DNA from: a virus
IMG/VR virus record: IMGVR_UViG_3300044640_002490
Location: 1 to 20,093 of that record
Strand: one strand, 5' to 3'
Length of the DNA stretch: 20,093 bases
Below are positions 5,519-12,939 of this stretch, one piece after another. How positions within the stretch are numbered: position 1 is the first letter of the stretch; every line of letters starts with the position of its first letter. A program made the position numbers and the translations under genes. The notes under the pieces were generated by a model. It ran no database searches. It saw nothing but the letters and a program-made list of their open reading frames with translations, and was not told where the DNA came from.

Positions 5519-6565
5519 ATGCACATGGAACTCAATAACGCTTTTGTTCGCGTCCACACTGGCGCTACCAAGGCTGGCGTTGAAATTCGGGACACTGTGT
5601 TCCGCCTGCTGGGACACCTGCAGCGCAACGAGATCGGCATGTTCATCACCGTGGACGGCAAGGACGTCAACATTGATGGCATCCGCAACGGCAAGAACCG
5701 CATCTACCTCACCAAGCCTACTGACTATGAGATGCTGGACGCCAAGACTGGCGCCGCTGCTGTCAAGGCTGATGAGGACGAGGATCAGGGCCGCACTGAC
5801 GATGAGATTGCTGCGGACCTCAAGGAAACTTTTGACATCCTCAGCGAGATGACCAGCGCCGTGGCCAACGGTGTGGTGAAAGGCCTGGTTGTCAGCGGAC
5901 CCGCTGGCGTGGGCAAAAGCCACACTGTGGAATCCACTCTGGATGACACCCTGGGTGTGCAGGCCAAGCTCATGAGCCGCCTGCCTCAGTATGATGTGTT
6001 CAAGGGCAATTTGAGTGCTATTACGCTGTATATGACCCTCTACAAGTATAGCGAGGAAGGCAGTGTGCTGGTGCTGGATGATTGTGATGGTGTGCTGTAT
6101 GATGAAGATGCCTTGAATATTTTGAAGGCCGCTTTGGACACCAAGAAGGTGCGTCGCATTCATTGGGGCACCAACAGCCACATTCTGGAAAAGGAAGGTG
6201 TTCCCAGCTCTTTTGAATTCAAGGGCGGCATCATCTTCCTCACCAATATTGACTTTGAGAACTGCAAGAGCGCCCGCATTATCAACCACCTGCAGGCCAT
6301 CATGAGCCGTTGCCACTATATCCGGATCAGCATGAACACGTTGCGTGAGCGTGTGATCCACATGCGCAATGTGGTGGAAACCACCAACATGCTGGCTGAC
6401 TATAACTTCACCAAGAACGAGGTTGATGAGGTTATGAATTTCCTGATGGCCAATTTGAACAAGCTCAGGGAAGTGACCCTGCGCGCCGTGCTCAAGGCAT
6501 GTGACCTCAAGAAGGCCATGCACACTACCTGGGCCAAGACTGCACTCCGCAGCCTCTGCAAGTAA
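5519..6565 (+). CDS. AAA+ family ATPase
   Basis: This encodes about 348 residues. The first 120 or so form an N-terminal domain of unknown type, with an acidic stretch around DEDEDQGRTDDE. The ATPase core follows: Walker A GPAGVGKS (about 127-134), Walker B in SVLVLDDCDG (about 182-191), and a sensor-like IIFLTNIDF near residue 240. The substrate is not evident. Phage AAA+ proteins of this size serve as clamp or helicase loaders, or as protein remodellers. AAGGAA lies close to ATG 5519; ATG 5525, six bases on, is an equally fair start. The gene is expressed from two tandem promoters and ends just before a perfect hairpin. Codon use is GC-rich like the SprT-like gene. Confidence 0.8.
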   Translation: MHMELNNAFVRVHTGATKAGVEIRDTVFRLLGHLQRNEIGMFITVDGKDVNIDGIRNGKNRIYLTKPTDYEMLDAKTGAAAVKADEDEDQGRTDDEIAADLKETFDILSEMTSAVANGVVKGLVVSGPAGVGKSHTVESTLDDTLGVQAKLMSRLPQYDVFKGNLSAITLYMTLYKYSEEGSVLVLDDCDGVLYDEDALNILKAALDTKKVRRIHWGTNSHILEKEGVPSSFEFKGGIIFLTNIDFENCKSARIINHLQAIMSRCHYIRISMNTLRERVIHMRNVVETTNMLADYNFTKNEVDEVMNFLMANLNKLREVTLRAVLKACDLKKAMHTTWAKTALRSLCK

Positions 6566-6569
6566 TCAA

Positions 6570-6608
6570 GATATAGTGAGCTAGGATTTGGTCCTAGCTC
6601 ACTATATC
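6570..6608. terminator. Perfect 17-bp hairpin between convergent genes
   Basis: GATATAGTGAGCTAGGA (6570-6586) and its exact reverse complement (6592-6608) flank a TTTGG loop. It lies between the AAA+ ATPase stop and the stop of the leftward homing-endonuclease gene, whose TGA overlaps the right arm. There is no T-run on either side, so simple intrinsic termination is doubtful. A bidirectional RNA-end or processing hairpin, or a remnant of endonuclease insertion, are alternatives. Confidence 0.6.
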
Positions 6609-7383
6609 ACACTATATGGGACTTGCGTTTGGTATATTTGCGTTTGGGTAATTTGGGTGTGCAATTGATACCATGGTATCTTGTATGTGTGGTTTTATTT
6701 TGTGTCTGGTATCCACATGCAGAGCATGTGAGCCAGAGTCTCGTAGGATCATTTAATGTCCGTTTCATGGACTCAATCCTATTGTTCACATGATCTGACG
6801 ATTGAGGTCTTCCTCTGAGTTTAGCTGCATGTTTCTCTATAGATTCTGGTGATTTAGGTAGACCGGTTTTTATTTGACGCAAGTGTTCAATTGTTTCCGG
6901 TTTATGCCGTTTGCCTGTTTGACGTATACTGGCATTTTTCCTATATTCATCGGATTTGGGAGGCATCTTTCTGCCTCTCTTTTTTAAACCTGCTGCCTTG
7001 TAGTTGGCCATAGCCTTGTCCGACCTTGTATATTTCTGTCCTAAATTGTGGAAGACCTTTGCATTATCACCTTGGCGTCTATACCACTTATTAAGGCAGT
7101 TATATTCCCCCAAATGGGCGGATATTATATCTTGTTCAGCCCAATAAGCCTCATCAGGATCTAGATATTCTGCAATTATGACAGCATCAAAATTATCCGG
7201 AGTGTATTTTTGTAGCAGTTGTTTGATAATTTTTGAACTTGTGAAATATTTGACCCATAGGTCTTGGATGGGCCGTCTACCCAGTAATATATGTGCTGCT
7301 CTAAATCCAAAGTAATATTCCCCTGTGGGTAGACAAGTAATCTTGTAGACATATGCAGGAATAGGTTGTAGATTGTTAGTCAT
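6607..7383 (-). CDS. GIY-YIG family homing endonuclease with NUMOD3-like motifs
   Basis: This encodes about 258 residues. The N-terminal nuclease domain begins AYVYKIT (GIY position), then GEYYFGFR around residues 21-28 (YIG position plus the conserved Arg). A catalytic-type Glu follows in DEAYWAEQDII, then a conserved Asn in YNCLNKWY. Downstream lie NUMOD3-like DNA-binding motifs (SDEYRKNASIR, KPETIEHLRQIKTGLPKS, SPESIEKHAAKLRGRP) and a C2H2-like finger with a basic tail, KRKYTKRKSHIV. These enzymes cut DNA to spread their own gene. Start at ATG 7383: GGGAG lies eight bases upstream, while the frame stays open to 7461 without such support. It is free-standing and oriented against its neighbours, and more AT-rich than them, which fits insertion. 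Confidence 0.75.
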   Translation of the reverse strand: MTNNLQPIPAYVYKITCLPTGEYYFGFRAAHILLGRRPIQDLWVKYFTSSKIIKQLLQKYTPDNFDAVIIAEYLDPDEAYWAEQDIISAHLGEYNCLNKWYRRQGDNAKVFHNLGQKYTRSDKAMANYKAAGLKKRGRKMPPKSDEYRKNASIRQTGKRHKPETIEHLRQIKTGLPKSPESIEKHAAKLRGRPQSSDHVNNRIESMKRTLNDPTRLWLTCSACGYQTQNKTTHTRYHGINCTPKLPKRKYTKRKSHIV

Positions 7384-7451
7384 GCTGAATGCTCCCAATA
7401 AGCGTTTAGAGTGGGTGGGTGTTGGTAGCACCGCGATCCACACTTTATTTA

Positions 7452-7479
7452 TTGACATCATACAGTCTCATGTTACTAT
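7452..7479 (+). promoter_or_regulatory. Candidate promoter for the 7507 operon
   Basis: TTGACA at 7452-7457, 16-base spacer, TACTAT at 7474-7479. The -35 is perfect and the -10 matches four of six positions. It lies just upstream of the 7507 gene and in the gap left by choosing the shorter start for the leftward endonuclease gene. Confidence 0.5.
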
Positions 7480-7506
7480 ATGCAATATACAGAGGTGATA
7501 ACAGTC

Positions 7507-7683
7507 ATGAAGCGAGTTACAGCGACCATTGAGTTTGTTCTTGATGGAGAGGACGAACTGTTGAAGATCATGAACAACCAGGAACTGGCTGTGGAGATCA
7601 GCGATCTCCTGGAGAGCGAGCGAGGCGGCATGGCTGAATTTGGCAGTGCTGGGGTGCGTAGCATCCAGGTAGACGAGATCTGA
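7507..7683 (+). CDS. Unrecognised small acidic protein
   Basis: This encodes 58 residues from ATG 7507 (MKRVTATIEFVLDGEDEL...). GAGGTG lies about nine bases upstream; the longer start at 7480 overlaps the likely promoter. The sequence reads as a beta strand, then two helices rich in Glu and Leu, then a strand (RSIQVDEI). The family is unknown. It ends one base before the next ATG, so it is probably coupled with the following gene. Confidence 0.55.
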   Translation: MKRVTATIEFVLDGEDELLKIMNNQELAVEISDLLESERGGMAEFGSAGVRSIQVDEI

Positions 7684-7684
7684 T

Positions 7685-7993
7685 ATGACCTTGGACGAGG
7701 TTATCGCCACCCTGGACACCACCATCCAGGGCAAGCAGCAGATGCTCACAGAGTTCAGCAATGCAGCACCTGTGAGAGACCCTGTGCGCAACATGGTGGT
7801 CACGTCCACCTGTGCGTTCCTGCGCATCAACCTCACAGAGCTCAACAACATACGTGAACATCTGCTACTGGTCAAAGAAACCACTGCCCTGGACCAGAAC
7901 CAGGCACAGCAAGACAGCTGGCGCGCCAATCCTGATCGCATGGGTGGTGCATATACTAGTGAAGAGATTGCAGAAAGCCGCGGATGGCGCTAG
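7685..7993 (+). CDS. Unrecognised helical protein
   Basis: This encodes 102 residues, mostly helical, with leucine-rich stretches (LTELNNIREHLLLVKET) that could form a coiled coil. No domain is recognised. ATG 7685 follows the upstream TGA after a single base. It ends with TAG at 7991-7993, evidence that amber codons act as stops in this genome. The C-terminus is SRGWR. Confidence 0.6.
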   Translation: MTLDEVIATLDTTIQGKQQMLTEFSNAAPVRDPVRNMVVTSTCAFLRINLTELNNIREHLLLVKETTALDQNQAQQDSWRANPDRMGGAYTSEEIAESRGWR

Positions 7994-8017
7994 TATAACA
8001 ACAACAAGGAGACAAGA

Positions 8018-8197
8018 ATGACCAGTTTTTTGATTGTAAGTGTGATGGTTGCAGGTATTACGCAGGGCCGGCCCATGGAATTGCAGAGTGTCACCAGCAA
8101 CTGCTACACTGAGCAACTGGTGGTGGATGGCATCAACAAGAGCAATGTTGCCAACAACGTGAATGTGCAATACATCACCAAATGTGTGAGCAAGTAA
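8018..8197 (+). CDS. Small protein with hydrophobic N-terminus and two cysteines, possibly exported
   Basis: This encodes 59 residues. AAGGAG lies six bases upstream of ATG 8018, a strong ribosome site. The first 15 or so residues (MTSFLIVSVMVAGITQG) form a hydrophobic segment like a signal peptide or a single membrane anchor, though there is no basic residue before it. The remainder is polar with one Cys near the middle (SNCYTE) and one near the end (TKCVSK), which could form a disulfide if exported. Function is unknown. Confidence 0.6.
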   Translation: MTSFLIVSVMVAGITQGRPMELQSVTSNCYTEQLVVDGINKSNVANNVNVQYITKCVSK

Positions 8198-8202
8198 ATC
8201 CC

Positions 8203-8673
8203 ATGCCCACATTTACCATGCTCATTGGTGTGCCAGGAAGTGGCAAAAGTACTTGGCTGGCTAAACAGTCTATTGACTGGACTAATACGGTAATCGTTAG
8301 TACAGACAATATTATTGAACGTAGGGCTCAGGAGCAAGGTAGGGCCTATTCAGAGGTCTTCCACAAGGAGATTAAGAGTGCTACATCAGAAATGAATCAA
8401 ATTTTGCGTGATGCCTTGGCCAAAGGGTTGAACATCATAAATGATCAGACCAATACTACGGTGAAATCCCGCAAGAACAAGCTGGCTGCGTTCCCTGCAA
8501 ATTATCGCCGGGTGGCTGTGTTCTTTCGCACACCAGATGATGATGAACATCAGCGCAGGCTGCTCAGCCGTGCTGGCAAGACCATTCCTGTGGCTGTGCT
8601 CAACAGCATGAAAGCCCAGCTACAAGAGCCTGAGGCAGAGGAAGGCTGGGACGAATTTGTATATGTAGGTTGA
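8203..8673 (+). CDS. P-loop polynucleotide-kinase-like protein (kinase domain only)
   Basis: This encodes 156 residues. Walker A is GVPGSGKST at residues 9-17. Other marks of the zeta-toxin/PNK-type kinase fold (AAA_33) are STDN after the second strand, NDQTNT with a following RKNK, and RRLLSRAGKTIPVAVLNSM. The last parallels KRNSKRGTKAVPIDVLRSM in T4 polynucleotide kinase PseT. T4 PseT is about 301 residues with a C-terminal phosphatase; that half is absent here. Its likely job is phosphorylation of 5'-OH ends of RNA or DNA in repair, though the substrate is not proven. Start at ATG 8203 puts the P-loop at the usual distance; ATG-like codons upstream overlap the previous gene. The promoter of the noncoding RNA begins at its stop codon. 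Confidence 0.75.
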   Translation: MPTFTMLIGVPGSGKSTWLAKQSIDWTNTVIVSTDNIIERRAQEQGRAYSEVFHKEIKSATSEMNQILRDALAKGLNIINDQTNTTVKSRKNKLAAFPANYRRVAVFFRTPDDDEHQRRLLSRAGKTIPVAVLNSMKAQLQEPEAEEGWDEFVYVG

Positions 8674-8697
8674 CATATCCCCATGTGACTGTATAAT
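8670..8697 (+). promoter_or_regulatory. Strong sigma70 promoter for a noncoding transcript
   Basis: TTGACA at 8670-8675, 16-base spacer, TATAAT at 8692-8697, both hexamers perfect. The -35 overlaps the TGA of the kinase gene. Transcription would begin near 8704 and has no coding region before the terminator at 9141-9176. Confidence 0.85.
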
Positions 8698-8703
8698 CTG
8701 GAT

Positions 8704-9176
8704 TATGGATATGCTTTTGCCACAATGTCTTGTTCCAAGGGCATCCCAGAACTGGAGATTGACAGATAATTACTCATTTTGAGTGTGTGCTGAATCAGTT
8801 GACAATCGCCTGACAATCCTCCTCAGGTAGGCCGGCGGAGGAGTAATTAGCTGCCTATCAGCGGGGCCCATTGGTCAATACACATTCAAAATTCACAGTC
8901 ACACAGGCTCACACCTGTTTGTCTGGAAGATTGCAGTAACAGGACAGCGCAGTAGGATGATCGCCGTATATGAGCTACCAGCTGTGAGGCAACTAAGCTC
9001 TAGAGTCTTACTGATCATCTTTCTGGAACCAGGAAAAAGCGCAGAGGTGCAATAATCCTCACTGGGAGTAGGTTTGGCAAACCGTTTGATTCCTTGTTAT
9101 CGCCACCGATTCGAAATGGCAAGGTTCCTGCTGCAATAATAACCCCGCGGTGACTTGTTCACTGTGGGGTTTCTTT
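8704..9176 (+). ncRNA. Candidate structured noncoding RNA of about 470 bases
   Basis: There is a perfect promoter upstream, an intrinsic terminator at the end, and no open frame of useful length on either strand between. Complementary segments nest consistently. GG-AT-ATGC (8707-8714) pairs with GCATCC (8741-8746), enclosing CTTG/CAAG (8729-8732/8736-8739). TAATTACTC (8767-8775) pairs with GAGTAATTA (8841-8849), enclosing CCTGA/TCAGG (8809-8813/8823-8827). An 11-bp long-range helix joins ATTGCAG plus CAGG (8930-8936, 8940-8943) with CCTG plus CTGCAAT (9127-9137). Inside it are GATGATC/GATCATC (8956-8962/9013-9019), GAGCT/AGCTC (8972-8976/8996-9000), GGTTT/AAACC (9071-9075/9079-9083), and GCCA/TGGC with CCTT/AAGG (9092-9124) closing a GATTCGAAA T-loop-like apex. 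I see no tRNA, tmRNA or RNase P signatures. Large phage RNAs such as GOLLD or ROOL are possible comparisons; I cannot assign a family. Confidence 0.7.
9141..9176 (+). terminator. Intrinsic terminator of the noncoding RNA
   Basis: A 13-bp stem (9141-9153 with 9159-9171), two of whose pairs are G-U, has a CTTGT loop and is followed by TCTTTT. The stem is anchored by AACCCC/GGGGTT. It also faces the end of the leftward gene at 9251 and may work in both directions, though the opposite side has only ATTATT. Confidence 0.85.
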
Positions 9177-9250
9177 TGTATACAGCTGAGTGAAAAAGTT
9201 ACTGTTCATGCAATCAGGAATGTCAAAAAACTCATCCAGGATGCTGTAGA

Positions 9251-10209
9251 TCAACCCCATGTTTGAGGAATCTTGCCCTGAGGTATGGTAAAGGTAGTGT
9301 GCAGATCCTGGATTGCTCGCGGTTGGTTGATCACATATTTGGCAACAGCAGTGGTGGTGCAATTTGCTACAAAATGGCTGGATATTTCATCCACCAGCTG
9401 ACAAAATATATCACAATCCTGCCAGTCTTGAACAGTGTCCTTGGGATAATTTTCTATAACATATGCCAGATGCAATAACTGTTGTTTGGGCAAACTAGTG
9501 CATATTCTAAGTGGACATTTTACCAAATCTAAAAAATAGGGCATACAATTGTTGCCCAGGATTTCATAATGCCTGAGGCAATCCCACCCTACTTTTTTCA
9601 TTGTAATGGCCCATAAACTGGACCTATAATCTGCATAATATTCATCTTGAGTATCATAGATGTAAGTTGCTCTATCTCTGGGATCTATAAAAGCCTGTTG
9701 CTTGGTTTTGCTTATGTTGTGTGATGGCATGAGTTCTTGGGGAAAACCATAGTCAAGGGGAAGATTTGATTGTGATCAAATATCAGTTCTCTTTTGAAAT
9801 AAAGGCCCTTGCCCACAAACAAATTGTGAATACGGGGTGGATCCTCACCATCCAAAAACAGTATGTGAGTGTTGGGATAATTTTCCAACGCATGATTCAG
9901 GATCTCCAAATCCATAAATGGAATTTTATTGAAGATGATCAGATCAAAAAACTTGCATTTGATTTTGGAAATTATATCATCCCTGTCGCAATGCAAATCT
10001 GGCAACAAGCCAAATAACGTGAACCCTTTTCCATACAGTTGTGCTAACAAATCTCTGTCATATGACCTATACATGTGATCATGTTTGGGATAATCCACAA
10101 CATCTGAGCCAAATAAAGATTTCAAACCGTGCAATAAACCATCAGCAGAATAGTCTACCAAATGCATCAGAGGCCAATTTGTGGTATTTCTATGATATAG
10201 AATTTTCAT
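9251..10209 (-). pseudogene. Glycosyltransferase-like gene split by a frameshift
   Basis: Two leftward frames read as one protein. The first (10209 to 9712, ATG 10209) runs MKILYH..., then GLLHGLKSLFGSDVVDYPK, LYGKGFTLFGLL and KGLYFKREL, and goes off frame after MVFPK near 9736. The second (to 9251) continues ELMPSHNISK, then DTQDEYYADYRSSLWAITMKK and GWDCLRHYEILGNNCMPYF. Adding one base at about 9736 joins them (MVFPK-ELMPSHN). The GWDCLRHYEIL-x-N-x-CMPYF segment resembles the nucleotide-sugar-binding region of exostosin-like or group 1 glycosyltransferases; that is inference. A second shift near 9300 could add a tail (LYHTSGQDSSNMGL...) running to 9159. The gene may be dead, may use programmed frameshifting, or may show a sequencing error. 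Confidence 0.65.
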
Positions 10210-10345
10210 AATTGATATTGTGTAGACCTTATATTAAAAGTCAAAAATACAAATCAATTGGATATATCTCGATTATGTTGATTTGTCTCCTCGGCTAGAG
10301 CACAGTAATACACTAAAATACATGATGACAATATAAAGGTTTCTC

Positions 10346-12916
10346 ATGAGTGATGTAGCAAAAATTGTGATTGAGGACGAAGTGAATGTTCATATCCAGA
10401 ACATTGATTTGTCCACCAAAAAGGCTCTTGTAAAAGAGGTGGAATTTTTTCTGCCTCAGGCACGATATTCAGCGGCTTACAAATTAGGTAGATGGAATGG
10501 TTGTACAAGTTTTTGTACACTGGGAGGCAAAACTTATCTGAATGTCTTGGATAAATTGCTGCCTGTGCTACAAGACCGAGGCTATGAATTTGAGATTGAG
10601 GATCAGAGAGCTTTTCACAAATTTGATTTTCAACTCATTGATGAAAATTATCTGAGTGATCTCACATGGCCCTTTGGACATAGATTTGCCAATCAGAATA
10701 TTGTGATGCGAGACTACCAGGTGGAAGCCATCAATGTATGTTTGCAGAATTTACAAGGGGTAAATGTGTTGCCCACCAGTGCTGGTAAATGTCAGCCATT
10801 ATATGCTAAAGTTAAAACACCAGATGGTTGGACTACTATGGGAGAACTAAAGGTGGGGGATCAAGTGATGACCCCAAAAGGTAACTGTGTTCAAGTTCAA
10901 GCGGTGTTTGATCCAGGTCACAAGGATGTGTATGAACTTACGTTCAAAGATGGTAGAAAAGTGAGGTCTTGCGAAGACCATGTTTGGCCCATCTTTCATC
11001 ATGACTGGCAGAACAAATTCAAACTGTTAAGTTTGAAGGAAGTAATTGCATTGAAAAACAAAACTAGGCGATGCATTGGTGTACCACTAGCAACCATGGA
11101 TCAAGATATTCAACCTAGATCTCTGCCATTAGATCCGTATCTGTTGGGAGCTATGTTGGGCGACGGATCATTTAGACATAACATTGGATTTACATCACAA
11201 GATCAATTTATTCTGGATAAGGTTTCCAGCCTACTCCATTCAGATTATGTGTTAAAACATTGTGACAAGTATGACTGGAGCGTGGTGTTTAAAGATCATG
11301 CAACTCATATGACGTATAGATCCGAATATACAAAAACTCAAAAGAGGGACACACATGGCAAGATCATTAAAGATCAACAAATTCCTTCATACCATCTCTA
11401 TAAATCAATTATTGATAAACTAGGTCTTATGGGCACATATAGCCACACAAAATTCATTCCTGAAATCTATCTGAATGCATCCTACACGCAGAGGATAGAA
11501 TTGATCAAGGGTCTCATGGACACGGACGGATATGTGAGTAAAAGAGGGGATTATTCATATACCACCGTTAGCCCACAATTGGCAGCCGACTTTGTGTATC
11601 TGATCAGAAGTGTGGGGGGAATAGCCTATACCAAGATATTAAAAAACAGATCTTATGTGAATAAATCAGGAGACAGAATTCCTGCTAAAGATGCATACAC
11701 GGTTAGGTTATACCATCCTACACCCGAACTATTAGTGTCACTACCTCGCAAGATAGAACGACTTGGCAATAGCAAAGCAAGGACTATCCCAGTCCTCCAC
11801 ATTACCCATATCAAAAAGGTATCACATGAACCTGTCAAATGCATAATGATTGATGATCCTGATCACTTGTATCTGACAGATGACTTTGTGATGACACATA
11901 ATACGATAGTGACTGCAACACTCAGCAAAATTGTGGAACCCCATGGCAGAAGCATTGTGATTGTGCCCAACAAAAACCTAGTACAACAAACTGAAGAAGA
12001 TTACAGGAACATTGGCTTGGATGTGGGAGTGCTGTATGGCGACAGAAAAGAGTATGATTGTCAACACACCATTTGCACATGGCAAAGTTTGAATGTGTTG
12101 GACAAAAAGCACAAGGACTGCCTGGACAATCAGCAAATGGATGTGTTCCTCAAGGATTTGGTTTGTATCATATGTGACGAGTGCCACGCGATAAAGGATC
12201 AGAATATCCTACACAAGCTGATGACCACTGTGTTCAAGAACATACCCATCAGATGGGGTCTTACTGGCACCATTCCAGAAGAAGAGTTCAAGCAGATGGG
12301 CCTGTTCACAGCCATTGGTCCACAAATTGGCGCACTCACGGCCAAAGAACTGCAAGACAAGGGTGTGCTGGCACAATGCCATGTGAGTGTGCTGCAAACA
12401 CAAGAAAATCTACAATATGGCAATTATCAGGAAGAACTCAAATACTTGCTGACTGATGACAAGAGACTTGCATGGATGGCTGGTGTGATTGAGGAGATCA
12501 GCCAAAGTGGCAATACCCTTGTGTTGGTGGACAGGATTGAAACAGGACAAAAGCTCTACAATCAAATCAGCAACAGTGTGTTTATCAGTGGAGAAATGAA
12601 AAGCAACGATCGCCGAGAGCACTACAAGGAAATCAATTTCAGTGACAACAAGATCATGATTGCCACTTATGGCACCACCAGTACTGGCATAAATATATCA
12701 CGAATATTTAATCTTGTGTTGGTTGAAGCAGGCAAAAGTTTTGTGCGAACTATCCAAAGTATAGGACGTGGCCTGCGTATGGCTGATGACAAAAATAGTG
12801 TGGAGATCTATGACCTATGCAGCCGAATGAAATTCTCAAACAATCACTCCAACAAACGAAAGGCGTTTTACAGCAAGGCACAATACCCTTATGTGATCAA
12901 AAAGATCACGTATTAA
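10346..12916 (+). CDS. uvsW: UvsW-type superfamily 2 helicase, precursor with intein
   Basis: The precursor has 856 codons; removing the intein (residues 149-519) leaves about 485, close to T4 UvsW. UvsW unwinds branched DNA and R-loops and promotes branch migration in late, recombination-dependent replication. Exteins show an N-terminal UvsW-like domain (about 1-100), then Walker A split as PTSAGK|intein|T, DECH at 611-614, GLTGT near 642, and QSIGRGLR at 804-811. The C-terminus (YDLCSRMKFSNNH to KRKAFYSKAQYPYVIKKITY) fits the family end, so the gene looks complete. AAAGG lies six bases before ATG 10346. The gap at 10210-10345 to the divergent pseudogene holds no convincing promoter hexamers. 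Helicase activity requires splicing, because the intein breaks the ATP-binding loop. Confidence 0.85.
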   Translation: MSDVAKIVIEDEVNVHIQNIDLSTKKALVKEVEFFLPQARYSAAYKLGRWNGCTSFCTLGGKTYLNVLDKLLPVLQDRGYEFEIEDQRAFHKFDFQLIDENYLSDLTWPFGHRFANQNIVMRDYQVEAINVCLQNLQGVNVLPTSAGKCQPLYAKVKTPDGWTTMGELKVGDQVMTPKGNCVQVQAVFDPGHKDVYELTFKDGRKVRSCEDHVWPIFHHDWQNKFKLLSLKEVIALKNKTRRCIGVPLATMDQDIQPRSLPLDPYLLGAMLGDGSFRHNIGFTSQDQFILDKVSSLLHSDYVLKHCDKYDWSVVFKDHATHMTYRSEYTKTQKRDTHGKIIKDQQIPSYHLYKSIIDKLGLMGTYSHTKFIPEIYLNASYTQRIELIKGLMDTDGYVSKRGDYSYTTVSPQLAADFVYLIRSVGGIAYTKILKNRSYVNKSGDRIPAKDAYTVRLYHPTPELLVSLPRKIERLGNSKARTIPVLHITHIKKVSHEPVKCIMIDDPDHLYLTDDFVMTHNTIVTATLSKIVEPHGRSIVIVPNKNLVQQTEEDYRNIGLDVGVLYGDRKEYDCQHTICTWQSLNVLDKKHKDCLDNQQMDVFLKDLVCIICDECHAIKDQNILHKLMTTVFKNIPIRWGLTGTIPEEEFKQMGLFTAIGPQIGALTAKELQDKGVLAQCHVSVLQTQENLQYGNYQEELKYLLTDDKRLAWMAGVIEEISQSGNTLVLVDRIETGQKLYNQISNSVFISGEMKSNDRREHYKEINFSDNKIMIATYGTTSTGINISRIFNLVLVEAGKSFVRTIQSIGRGLRMADDKNSVEIYDLCSRMKFSNNHSNKRKAFYSKAQYPYVIKKITY
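10790..11902 (+). mobile_element. Intein with LAGLIDADG homing endonuclease, inserted in uvsW Walker A
   Basis: This is a 371-residue in-frame insertion, residues 149-519 of the precursor. It begins with Cys at the splice site (GK|CQPLYAKVKTPDGW), has GDQVM and a VRSCEDHVW block with the His used in N-S acyl shift. It ends VKCIMIDDPDHLYLTDDFV-MTHN before Thr (+1), the classic HN|T C-terminal junction. Two LAGLIDADG motifs lie between: LLGAMLGDG (266-274) and LIKGLMDTDG (386-395), each with the acidic residue that binds metal. All splicing residues and both endonuclease motifs look intact, so it may still be active. P-loop positions are recurrent intein insertion sites because they are conserved. 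Confidence 0.92.
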
Positions 12917-12939
12917 ATCTTGTAGAGCAGGCCTTGTGT

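Noticed and set aside
5447-6523. Long leftward open frame of 358 codons
   Set aside because: It is antisense to the AAA+ ATPase, which has Walker A and B motifs and two promoters. The leftward product is an artefact of GC-rich codon use.
7991-8020. Amber readthrough joining the 7685 gene to the 8018 gene
   Set aside because: The frames do match, but the 8018 gene has its own AAGGAG at good spacing and a signal-like N-terminus. A chance frame match is one in three.
9085-9137. Possible tRNA or tmRNA 3' end because of GATTCGAAA
   Set aside because: The T-loop-like bases are not flanked by a 5-bp T-stem, there is no acceptor stem or CCA, and no anticodon or D arm can be drawn. I treat it as an apex inside the larger RNA.
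8704-9176. Group I intron, RNase P RNA or riboswitch
   Set aside because: It has its own promoter and terminator and no flanking exons or downstream gene on the same strand. The conserved RNase P and group I core strings are not seen.
12817-12939. Upstream ATG start for the EDxHD endonuclease
   Set aside because: It would overlap the conserved end of uvsW by 100 bases and has no ribosome site. The encoded segment looks like a shadow of the helicase C-terminus.
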